Source of the DNA: Bipolaris cookei
Taxonomy: Eukaryota > Ascomycota > Dothideomycetes > Pleosporales > Pleosporaceae
Assembly (NCBI GenBank): GCA_002286855.1
Contig: NRSV01000005.1
Span: 372,001 to 436,000, forward strand
Length of the DNA stretch: 64,000 nt
Reading direction: 5' to 3'
The notes under the pieces were generated by a model. It was not told the DNA's origin. It made no database searches and was given only the letters and a program-made list of their open reading frames with translations. The first letter of the stretch is position 1; each line of letters begins with the position of its first letter. Positions 22,355 through 32,853 of the stretch are shown in pieces. The position numbers were made by a program, and so were the translations under genes.

Positions 22355-25300
22355 CTACTCGCTACTGCCATCATACCACATACTATCTGACAACTGTTCG
22401 AGTAGCGGAGACTCGACGCTAAACAACGCTGCCTCAGAGCCGCGATACTCATCGTGCTGGTGCTTTCCAACATCAATTAGACCGCTATTACCCCAATGGT
22501 TAAGACATAATAGCGCTTCTGACGTTATCTCATTGAGACGTCGTCGGCGACTATCTAATACAAAACCCGCAGTACTAAATACTCTCTCGGCTTCAGAACT
22601 CATAGCAGGTGTTGAGTATACGTCGATAGCAAATCGTGAGATTGATGGATACTTTGCTCGCACTTGATCCCGTAACCAATATTGGAAGGGTACTAGGTTA
22701 TCATCCGTCTCGAGCTCACTATTGAGATACAGAGTGAGCTCGTCTCCAACAGGCCGGGGTATTCTTAAACGACGGCCTTCTTTCAACAAGTCGTCGATAT
22801 TATTGAGCTTGACTTTCTTGATTGGTGGTTGATTAGGATCTGACGAGCTAGGTATATGTCGCCCTTGGGATAACTGAGATGGGTTTGACGACGTCGTATA
22901 TACTTGCACTGGTGTCGTAGCGCGAGGTCGATAGTCTCGTTCCCACATAGATCGGACCTTATGGAGTTGCGCATCTACCTCGGATTCTTTCCAGTTCAAC
23001 TTTAAATACTCAAGCTTCCCACGAGGATCAAAGAGTAGAGCTGCAGTATATACTGGTGAATCGTCTAGCTTCGTATAATACTCGTTAGCCTTAGCCCAGG
23101 CGTGTTCGATTGCTGTCCAAAACGCTACTTCAGTAGAGCTCTGTGCGTACGTGTTCTTCAACGTCTCTAGTTGAGTGAGAATTAATTGAATAGAGTCGTA
23201 TACGTAGGCAATACCATTCATAGTATGCTCACTTGGGCGGTTCTCCATACGCTTTGTGAACAGTTTAAGTGGTTCTAGCATATCTAGAATCTCATTGACA
23301 ATAGCCCAGTCGTCGGCACAAAGGCGGCTTGTAAATATAGCATTAGTAATTCGATTCTCAACTTCGTTATTGGACGACGCAACTCGAGCTAAGCGCAACG
23401 CTGCTGCGTGTTCATGGTCAAGAAAATCGTCTAACGATACGCGAAGCTTTCGAGCTCGATGGAGCATGTCGCGAGTTGAGTTCCACCTATATTACATTAT
23501 TAGCTTACTCTTAATAAGTAATAATTGATAGTAAGATAGTAATTCTTACCGTGTTGAGTTGTCTAGCTTAAGTCTCAACGCTTCAAACTGACGCTCGGAT
23601 CTCTCGTCTGATTGTGCCCAAACCCGCTGCTGAGCTTCTTCAAATCTCTTGACACGTCCTGGAGACTTATTAACCCACCGAACAATTTGAGCTATCATCC
23701 CAATTGGCCCCTGAGCACGCCAGAGCTTTGTTTGTTCAGCCACGCTAGCTACGTTAGCAACCTCTCCTTGAAATTTGCTATAGTCATTGCCATATAGAAG
23801 TTCTTGCGCAATAAGGTTCAGTATATGGCCAACACACCGCAACCGCCGCTCCTTCGGTTCAAAGTGGTACCGCCTGCCTAGCTCAGCTATACAAGTGTCG
23901 TTGCTTGATGCGTTATCAAGAACAATAAAGCCTAGCTTGTCTTGGAAGCCGTAATCCTCAATTACAGGTATAACAGTGCGAGCAATTGATAACCCATCAT
24001 GGCGGTCACTCATCTCCGTAAGAGCGATAAGAGCTGTACAGCAATGACCTCGGCGATCAACCCAGTTAGCAGTGATACCGTTGATTGCTTTACGTCTGCT
24101 AGAAGTCCAGAGATCAAAGGCAAGGTGTATAGAGCTAATTGCTGACTTCATGTTCTCTCGGATCTCTTGTTTGTGGATAGGAAATTCCTGGGTGATCCAC
24201 CGGCTCACTGTACGTGGGTTGGGTACAACGTCAACTTTTAACAACGGGTGAGCTGTTTGTACGACCTTCTTAAAGTAAGGGCTATTAATTTTCTCGAATG
24301 GGACGTTATCGTATACAATCCAACGAAAGATGTCTTTACGGAGAATGTCTGGATCGCTAGCCTCGGTGAGANNNNNNNNNNNNNNNNNNNNNNNNNNNNN
24401 NNNNNNNNNNNNNNNNNNNNNNNNNNNNNNNNNNNNNNNNNNNNNNNNNNNNNNNNNNNNNNNNNNNNNNNNNNNNNNNNNNNNNNNNNNNNNNNNNNNN
24501 NNNNNNNNNNNNNNNNNNNNNNNNNNNNNNNNNNNNNNNNNNNNNNNNNNNNNNNNNNNNNNNNNNNNNNNNNNNNNNNNNNNNNNNNNNNNNNNNNNNN
24601 NNNNNNNNNNNNNNNNNNNNNNNNNNNNNNNNNNNNNNNNNNNNNNNNNNNNNNNNNNNNNNNNNNNNNNNNNNNNNNNNNNNNNNNNNNNNNNNNNNNN
24701 NNNNNNNNNNNNNNNNNNNNNNNNNNNNNNNNNNNNNNNNNNNNNNNNNNNNNNNNNNNNNNNNNNNNNNNNNNNNNNNNNNNNNNNNNNNNNNNNNNNN
24801 NNNNNNNNNNNNNNNNNNNNNNNNNNNNNNNNNNNNNNNNNNNNNNNNNNNNNNNNNNNNNNNNNNNNNNNNNNNNNNNNNNNNNNNNNNNNNNNNNNNN
24901 NNNNNNNNTTTGAGCTATCATCCCAATTGGCCCCTGAGCACGCCAGAGCTTTGTTTGCTCAGCCACGCTAGCTACGTTAGCAACCTCTCCTTGAAATTTG
25001 CTATAGTCATTGCCATATAGAAGTTCTTGCGCAATAAGGTTCAGTATATGGCCAACACACCGCAACCGCCGCTCCTTCGGTTCAAAGTGGTACCGCCTGC
25101 CTAGCTCAGCTATACAAGTGTCGTTGCTTGATGCGTTATCAAGAACAATAAAGCCTAGCTTGTCTTGGAAGCCGTAATCCTCAATTACAGGTATAACAGT
25201 GCGAGCAATTGATAACCCATCATGGCGGTCACTCATCTCCGTAAGAGCGATAAGAGCTGTACAGCAATGACCTCGGCGATCAACCCAGTTAGCAGTGATA

Positions 25301-26202
25301 CCGTTGATTGCTTTACGTCTGCTAGAAGTCCAGAGATCAAAGGCAAGGTGTATAGAGCTAATTGCTGACTTCATGTTCTCTCGGATCTCTTGTTTGTGGA
25401 TAGGAAATTCCTGGGTGATCCACCGGCTCACTGTACGTGGGTTGGGTACAACGTCAACTTTTAACAACGGGTGAGCTTTTTGTACGACCTTCTTAAAGTA
25501 AGGGCTATTAATTTTCTCGAATGGGACGTTATCGTATACAATCCAACGAAAGATGTCTTTACGGAGAATGTCTGGATCGCTAGCCTCGGTGAGACGGTCG
25601 TGAGTTGATTGCTGCTTTAGATCGCCGTGGTCAAATGTTGCTATTGAGTAGTCTTGATGAAGTTGGCTCACAGCGTCGGTGACATGCTCCTTGTACGTCT
25701 TGTAGTGAATGTCTTTAAAGTGCTTAATTACTCCTTTTGATCCACCCTGCGTACGCACAGGCTCTTCAAGAGTTGGTCTAGCAAGGTGACAAGCCTTGCA
25801 CAAGAAACACTCTGTTCTCTCGACCTTCCTAGTCTTCGTATTCACTCTTGGTCCGATTAATGGTACTCCATAACGCCACCACCAAGCACTTGTTCGTTTG
25901 TGTCGCTCTAATAACTCAAACCCCTGAAGAGGGCGGGCACCAGCATTCCAATCGATCCACTTATAATCGAACGGCATAGATATAACGGGAGCCGGCTCAG
26001 CTAAGGCGACAACAGTGTCCTCATAGGTCTCTTGAAATTGAGTAGGTACCTCTAGCTGGCTTGATTGGAGGGTAGAAAGGGTAGATCCGTCATCTTCATA
26101 GATACTAAACGTTCGATCAAAGGGGCCTTGAACAGGTGGTTCTGGGTCAAATTGCGTGCCAGGAAAGTCGCGCTGGCTCGCAAACTGAAAGTTAAAAGTC
26201 AT
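22355..26202 (-). CDS. hAT family transposase
   Basis: Starts at ATG 26202 (MTFNFQFASQRDFPG). An N-terminal BED-type zinc finger is visible (WWWRYGVP..., ECFLCKACH, IKHFKDIH). The RNase H-like core has HLAFDLWTSSRRKAINGITANWVD, the LDNASSNDT segment with a catalytic Asp, and RRLRCVGHILNLIAQ. A 63-nt intron (23487-23549) joins STR to WNSTRDMLHRA. The C-terminal hAT dimerisation domain includes AIDVYSTPAMSSEAERVFSTAG and LCLNHWG. Counting through the assembly gap and removing the duplicated 686 bases gives an uninterrupted protein of about 853 aa. All expected domains are present, so the element may be autonomous. As assembled, the frame is broken by the N run and the repeated segment. Confidence 0.85.
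23686..24371. repeat. 686-bp segment repeated at 24909-25594
   Basis: This segment and 24909-25594 align without indels at a constant offset of 1223 bases. I found only two differences: 23735 T versus 24958 C, and 24255 G versus 25478 T. The copies end exactly at the two edges of the N gap, which points to unmerged overlapping contig ends and not to a genuine duplication. Confidence 0.9.
24372..24908. other. Assembly gap, 537 N
   Basis: Run of unknown bases inside the hAT transposase. Both flanks carry the same 686-bp sequence, so the true distance is probably negative, meaning an overlap. Confidence 0.98.
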
Positions 26203-26465
26203 ATTAATAGTGTAGAATAGTTTCTTGATATAGAAGTAGAGCAGAGATATAGAGTATTGTAGGTAAGAGATGAGATGAGGTGAGACTTCTAATATCGCTG
26301 TGGATTGACTGGTAACCTTACACTACACAGCGTCATAAGCTTAACTATATTAGTACTAGCGCTACCTAAAATGGCTAGAGCAGTCCTGCCCATGGGCCCC
26401 ATGGGCGCCCATGGGATTCAGACCATGGGGATGGGCGCCCGACCATGTCATTTACTGTCCTGGAC

Positions 26466-29400
26466 TTTGAAGGTGAAGCTGGAGATGGTGAAAATGATTC
26501 GCACGAAGCCGACATTGTCGAGGAAGAAGGAGAAGAAGCTATCCTCCATCTGACTAATACTGCATACCTTCACCGTACGACAGGAGAAGACATCTATGGC
26601 AGTGAACCAGAAGGATATGCTGAGCAGTTCATCCTTGAGGACCGATACCGTACAATATACCAAGGAGAGCTATGGGACACCGGCGCAGCAAGGATATCAA
26701 CAGTGGGGAAATCCCAGCTTGAAGCCTACGTACGAGAGAACTCAAGTACGAAGATTGACTGGACACCCGGCAAGGCCAATATCAGCTTTGGAGGCCAAGG
26801 ATCACAAGGATCAATTGGTACCGTACGAATCAACAATCCAGTTGGTTCTATTACATACCACATCCTTGATACACCTACTCCATTCCTACTCAGTCTTGCA
26901 GATGCGGACAGGCTAGGCGCGTACTTTAACAACGTATTGAATGTGATTGTACGAAAGGACAACACAACAGTACCAGTCGTACGCAAGTGGGGACACCCAT
27001 TCTTTAATGTGAGCAAGGCAGAATCCATATCATTCTTCACGGAGAATGAGTTACGCCGACTCCACAGAAGATTTGGCCATCCTCTCACGGAGAGACTCCA
27101 TAGGATGCTGTCGGAAGCTGGACATGAGGTTGATCTACACGTGCTAAAGGAAATCAAGAAGTTTTGCCACTTATGCCAAACGCACGATCAAGCCCCACGC
27201 AGATTCAAATTCACGATCAAAGATGACTCAGAATTCAACTATGAGATCATTTTTGACGTTGTACGAATAGGCGATAAGGACGTACTGCACGTTGTTGACG
27301 CAAGTACTTCTTTTCAGGCTGCTACCTTCTTGAAATCTCTATCTGCACGAGATACCTGGGAAGCACTGTGCAAATGTTGGATCAATACCTACCTAGGACC
27401 ACCTGACTATCTTGTTCATGACCCTGGTACAAACTTCGCATCTGAAGATTTCAGAAACCGTGCGAAGATTGTAGGAGTTACATGTAAACAGATGCCAGTG
27501 GAGGCACACTGGGCGGTAGGCAAGATTGAGCGAGCGCACGCACCATTACGCCGCACATATGAAATCCTAAGGGCTGAACTAGGGGATCGCACAGACAACG
27601 AATCAATTCTCCAGATGGCCGTCAAGGCATTGAATGATACCGCTGGACCAAATGGCCTAGTACCAACACTTCTAGTCTTTGGCGCTTACCCAAGGATCAA
27701 CATGGATTCACCTCCATCACCTGATATTATCGCACGAGCAAATGCTGTACGAAAAGCTATGCGAACGCTTCAGGCTGAAAGAGCCAAGGTGGATATTAAT
27801 CGCGCGATCAATACTCGAAATGGCCCAGTATCGCACGAAATCTTAAATCTTCCACTTGGTTCAGAAGTGATGACATGGAGGGAAAAGAAAGGTTGGATTG
27901 GCCCGTAAGAAATCAGGTCAATTGAGGGCAGAGATATCATCATTGAAATGGAGAATGGTCCTGTCAAACTCCGATGCACGCAAGTCAAACCATACTACCG
28001 TGCAGAGAATGACCAAGCAGAGCCAAGCCCTGAGAACGAACCTATGGACCCAGATGAGCCGATACCAGTACGAAGGGATGCACCACAGCGCAGGCGAAGA
28101 GGAAGACCGAAGAACCTTACTCAAGAAACACCTCACGACCAAGAGTCTGAGCAATCAGACAACCCTGAGCCAGAACCTATGCAAGAACCAAACCCCGTAC
28201 GCAGGAGACCAGGAAGACCAAGGAAACACCCTGTACAGAGTTTTTTGACACAAAAGGAAAAGGATGACTATGCACTTGCAGTCAAACTCCGTGCAGACGG
28301 TGTTATCACCACCCCTGGGGAACCATTTGAGGAATCAGACCGTACGGAAATGGACAGCCTGATTACTGGAGGAATTTTTGAGGTACTTTCGTACAACCCA
28401 GCCAAGCATCTAGAACGAATCTTCAACCTCCGCCTTGTACGAGAAGTCAAAGGGAAATCAACACAACCTTATGAAAAGTCTAGACTGGTATTTGCAGGGC
28501 ACTCAGACATTGAGAAGGAGGAGATCCTCACCCAATCGCCAACAATTCAGAGGATGAGTCAGAGGTTAATCCTGGCAGTTGGAGTATCTCTTATGGCATC
28601 GTACGGAATGCATTGTGAGCTGAGGGATATCACCCAGGCGTACGTGCAGTCAACTGACAAGCTCACCCGCACGCTGTACGCAAGACCACCCAAGGAGATG
28701 GTGAATACTTTCCCGCCAAACACAATATTTCGAGTTGTACGACCCCTGTATGGAGCTGCTGAATCAGGATTGTATTGGTTCAAGACCTACCACAACCACC
28801 ACAAGGACAAACTTAAGATGAGGATTTTATCTTACGATCCTTGCCTGCTGATCACAGATGAAGGAGCCACCACTTTTGGTATTACCGGACTGCAAACTGA
28901 CGACACAATCAGTATTGCGACACCAGAATTTGCAAAACGGGAAGAAGAGGAACTGCAGAAGGCTAAATTCCGCGCGAAATCAAAGACCATCCTTACAAAG
29001 GATCAGCCGATTGAGTTCAACGGGGGCAGAATCAAGCTCGTGCGAGATACAATTGTACTGACCCAGATAGGCCAAGCAAAGAACCTTCGCACAATTGATC
29101 CGAGAGCAGAAGATGCTGCCCAGAAGTATGTTGAACAACGCGCGCGAGGAGCATACATCGCATCGATTTGCCAACCAGAGGCCGCATTTGACCTTTCCAT
29201 CGCCGCTCAGACAACCACTCCATCACGCGAAGATATTAAGGCACTGAACGCACGAATTCAATGGCAAATAGACAATTCTAGCCGAGGGATAACGTTCATA
29301 CCCATTGACTTAAGCCGCGCGAAACTATTTATCTTCACAGATGGATCTTTTGCAAATAACAAGGATCTAAGTTCTCAACTAGGTTTTATCATCGTGTTAG

Positions 29401-29885
29401 GCAACGAGTACCGCACAGGAACTGGCCATGATTTCGAGATCCAAGGCAATATCGTACACTGGAACTCAACCAAATGTAAAAGAGTGACCAGATCCGTACT
29501 GGCAAGCGAGCTGTATGGCATGGTAGGAGGATTTGACAACACAGTTGCACTCAGCACGACACTGCAACAAATCATACAAAACTTCCATCTACCAGCAATA
29601 CCCGTGATTATCTGCACAGACTCAAGGTCTCTTTACGATTGCCTTGTCAAGCTCGGTACAACAAATGAGAAAAGACTCATGGTTGATATCATGTCAATCC
29701 GAGAATCGTACGAGAAAAGAGAAATCGCAGAAATCAGATGGATCAATGGCAAAGACAACCCAGCTGATGCATGTAAAAAGAAAATGCCGAATACCGCACT
29801 GGAATCTCTGGTATCAACCAACAAGCTAACGATCAGAGTGGAAGCATTAGTGGATAGGCTAGAAACCGTACGAACGGGACAGTAA
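26466..29885 (+). pseudogene. copia pol: protease, integrase, RT, RNase H
   Basis: Protease active site in LWDTGAARIS. The integrase zinc region is HRRFGHPLTERLHR...CHLCQTH, and the catalytic core residues are in FDVVRIGD, VHDPGTNFASED and GKIERAHAPLR. A single TAA at 27906-27908 falls between WIGP and EIRSIEG; the frame resumes and continues to 29885. The reverse transcriptase (RVT_2 type) has the LVFAGHSD...LRDITQAYVQS segment and a DD motif in GLQTDDTIS. RNase H has IFTDGSFANNKD, LASELYG and ICTDSRSLYD. Only one nonsense codon inactivates an otherwise intact polyprotein. Confidence 0.85.
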
Positions 29886-30212
29886 ATACAAATTGGAACC
29901 TACACAGACTAACGTACCTCACGTTGACACAGCCATGACGGAACTTATCCACTTCACTATCAACAAAAAGAGAAAAGAAGACATCCTGGAGCTACCGAAC
30001 CAACATATAGTAGAGCACAAAGATACTGTAAAGTGGCTAGGGATCTACTTCGACAACCGGCTATACTTCCAAGGACATCTAACCATCCGAGCCAGCCAAG
30101 CAAAAGTAGCTTTTTGATAATAATAATAACAACGTGGTTCAAAGGCGAGCGAGCGTACCAAGCGAGCGAGCGTATCCCCACCAGCGCGTCAACGTTCAGA
30201 CGAAAACGCAAG

Positions 30213-31262
30213 ATGCCTCAACAACACAACGCCCAATCTACATATACTGAAGCAGATCTACAGCTTGCTCTTTCTGATATTAATTTTCAACGGGGTCAAA
30301 GTAGTTATCGTGCTGCTAGAATATATAATCTTCCTGAATCAACTCTTAAGCATCGACGCGCCGGGAGACGCTTTCGACGCGACTGTGAACCGAATTCAAA
30401 GCGCCTGAATAAGCTAGAAGAGGAGGATATAGTAGAGCGTATTCTCGAAGAGTCTACACGAGGATTTGCGCCTACAAAGCCTGACGTTCGAGCAATGGTT
30501 GATAAACTCCTGCATGAGCGCGCCAGCGACCCTGTTGGCAAGAACTGGGTTGATAACTTTGTTAAGCGAACCCCTAAGCTCCGTACACGCTGGAGCCGTC
30601 CTTATGATCACCAGCGAGCTGCCTGCGAAGATCCAGTAGCTATCCAGCGCTGGTTCGATCTAGTCGAGGCGACAAAGCAGAAGTGGGGTATCGTAGACGA
30701 CGATATCTACAACTTTGACGAAACTGGCTTCATGATGGGCAAGATATCATCACAGTTAGTTATCACAGGCTCAGAAGGATATGGAAAAAAGAAGCGGATA
30801 CAGCCAGGCAACCGTCAGTGGGTTACTGTAATCCAAGGCGTAGGCGCGTTAGGTCGCCGGCTACCCCCCTTCGTTATCTTTGCGGGCAAGGTGCTTATCG
30901 ACGTCTGGTTCAAAGACCTGCCTACTGACTGGGTCCTTGAAGTCAGTCCCAATGGCTGGACGAATAATCAGCTTGCTCTTGCCTGGTTAGAGCACTTTGA
31001 TACCCATACAAAGAGGCATACTGTAGGTGGGTATCGACTGCTCGTTATCGACGGCCACGAGAGCCACTGCTCCGTCGATTTTCAGGATCTTTGCAAGGAG
31101 AAGAATATTATTCTTCTCTGCATGCCTGCGCACTCGTCTCACCTGTTGCAGCCTCTTGACGTCGCCTGCTTCTCGCCGTTGAAGCGCAAGTATGGCGACG
31201 TGATCTCGGGCTTGGCACGCATCACCAACTGTTGCACAAGGAGGCTTCTTACCGCTTATTGA
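30213..31262 (+). pseudogene. pogo element 1 transposase, C-terminally frameshifted
   Basis: ATG at 30213 (MPQQHNAQSTYTEADLQLA). A psq-type helix-turn-helix (YRAARIYNLPESTLKHRRAGR) is followed by a CENP-B-type DNA-binding region (KNWVDNFVKRTPKLRTRWSRP). The DDE_1 domain has the first Asp in IYNFDETGFMMG, the second in RLLVIDGHESH and the third in HLLQPLDVACFSPLK. After YGDVISGLAR the frame is lost and ends at 31262. Family members normally run about 150 residues further. The coiled-coil tail appears in another frame at 31283-31624. Confidence 0.85.
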
Positions 31263-31282
31263 AGTAGCTTAGGAGATGCTTC

Positions 31283-31624
31283 ATGACGAATGTGCTTATG
31301 AAGGCCCGCATACGAGAGCTTGAAGAGCAATTAGCTGAGGTAACAAAGCGCCGAGGGCGTAAAAGAAAGCGAATTCAGACAGGCGGGACACTAGACTTTG
31401 GTGCAGGAGCATCGCAGGCAGCTGAAAATGCTGCTACTGGTCGTACGGCATCAAAGAAGGCGCGTGGTGGGGGTAGTCAAGAAAAGGCTCTACCAGGTCA
31501 ACGGCACTGTGGAACCTGTGGGAGAGTGGGCCATAACGCCCGTACGTGCCAAAAAGATGTAGAAGAAGATTCTCTATCAGATACAAGTGAGTTGTATAAC
31601 GCATCTATAGCTAGTGTAGAGTAA
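31283..31624 (+). pseudogene. pogo tail module, copy 1 (coiled coil plus CCHC knuckle)
   Basis: Encodes ARIRELEEQLAEVTKRRGRK, a basic coiled-coil start, then a Ser/Gly/Ala linker and a zinc knuckle HCGTCGRVGHNARTC, then an acidic end. It is probably the C-terminus of the transposase at 30213, displaced by a frameshift and loss of the intervening residues. Confidence 0.65.
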
Positions 31625-31992
31625 TTCGAGTTTTCGTACATGAAGTTCGTGATGCCAAGAAAAAGTGTCCGGCTCGGTGGTGCTTTACGTTAGCACATGA
31701 AATGGTGTTACTACGCGAGAAAGTAGGTAGCCTTGAAGCAGCTCTAGATACAGCAACAAAGCGCAAGAGCCGCAAGCGGCGATACGTACGGACAGAAGAG
31801 ACTCTTAATGTTGGCGAGGTACAAGAAGTACTAGCTGAACAGGCAGGTAGTAGTCGTGGTGGTGGTGAGAGTGCGTCGAAGAGGGTCCGAGGAGAGAGGC
31901 GATGCGGGCGTTGCAACCAGACTGGACACAACGTTCATACCTGCGTAGTTGAGATAGATATTGCAAGTTATTGTAGCGATTCTGATAATTAA
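31624..31992 (+). pseudogene. pogo tail module, copy 2 (divergent duplicate)
   Basis: Open from about 31624 in a third arrangement: RVFVHEVRDAKKKCPARWCF, then EMVLLREKVGSLEAALDTAT, KRKSRKRRYVRTEETL and the knuckle CGRCNQTGHNVHTC, ending in an acidic CSDSDN tail at 31992. It is clearly related to the module at 31283-31624 in order and motif (leucine-heptad start, KRxxRKR, TLxxG, CxxC-x4-H-x4-C) but well diverged. Both copies lie inside one pair of terminal repeats. Confidence 0.65.
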
Positions 31993-32853
31993 TTTGGTAT
32001 ATTGTAATAGTTTATTGGTTGTGATAAAAGTGCGTGATAACGTCTCGACGTTGACGCGCTGGTGGGGATACGCTCGCTCGCTTGTGAACCACGTTAGCGA
32101 AAGAACAAACATCATTTCATTTTCGTTAATTTGGTATTTCCTTTACCCCTAAAAGAGCCCGCTGGAAGGCAGCACTGCTGCCCTACATCTCTTCCTGTTT
32201 ACCAAACTGCTCTTTAGCGCCAGGCGTCTGCTAGAGGCATAGCCGCAAACAGACAAAAGCCGAAGTACCACAGTAGTACCACACAAAGAAAAACAAAACC
32301 CCACATGTAAATAACAAGATAGAACGGCCTATGGCCAAAGTCTTACATAGCCCCGAGTTGCATATAGACTCTAATAGAATAAGAATAAGAATAATATTAA
32401 CAATAATACAACGGAGAACTAGAAGGGATTATAAGAGCCTTTTAGTACGCTGCGGCCATTGCAAGTAGAGGCTAAGATATCTACGTCTACGCAGACAACC
32501 AGGCAGCAATCTATAGGCTCAGCAGCCTATCAGACCAGCCAGGGCAGCAATGGCTACTACGATACCAAAAAGCAGCAAAATCAGTTCGAAAAAAACAAGC
32601 AAAGATATGTCTGCTATGGGCGCCAGACCATACAGACATTGTCGGAAACGAAAGAGCAGACGCCTTGGCCAAGGCAGCTGCCAAACAAAACCCAGAAACA
32701 ACAAAAATCAGTCTTGCCTTCCTAGGCACAATAATCAAACAGCGATAAGAAAGAGACCGGATACGAGAGTACACGAAATACAAAAGAGAAGCAATAGAGA
32801 AGAACAAGCACACGTACGCGGCGAAGTTCAATCTAAAGCTACGAAAAGTTATA

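Larger units (their letters stand above)
22166..26457 (-). mobile_element. hAT DNA transposon inserted in copia
   Basis: Bounded by the exact 8-bp target-site duplication TCCTGGAC (22158-22165 and 26458-26465). Element ends are CAGCGATTGACAT on the left and, read inward from the right, CAGTAAATGACAT, agreeing at 10 of 13 positions with the usual hAT CAG start. Removing the element and one duplication joins copia ILD to FEGEAGDGEND in frame, which confirms the boundaries. It carries one transposase gene on the minus strand. The right (5') subterminal region at about 26388-26447 has clustered CCATGG-type palindromes that may be transposase sites. Confidence 0.9.
20633..29885 (+). mobile_element. 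Ty1/copia retrotransposon, decayed, split by a hAT element
   Basis: Gag, protease, integrase, reverse transcriptase and RNase H occur in copia order on the plus strand. A 4.3-kb hAT insertion (22166-26457) lies between the gag zinc knuckle and the protease. LTRs were not found. The right end stops just after RNase H, where LINE sequence begins. Coding density and motif retention in pol suggest moderate age. Confidence 0.85.
30132..32094 (+). mobile_element. pogo/Fot1-type DNA transposon (element 1), defective
   Basis: Ends read ACGTGGTTCA...; the right terminal repeat (32048-32094) is 47 bp and matches the left end closely, apart from a 17-bp internal tandem duplication that makes the left repeat 64 bp (30132-30195). 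A TA follows the right end. On the left the two bases before ACGTGG are CA instead of TA, so the left junction has changed. It lies within LINE sequence. Confidence 0.8.
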
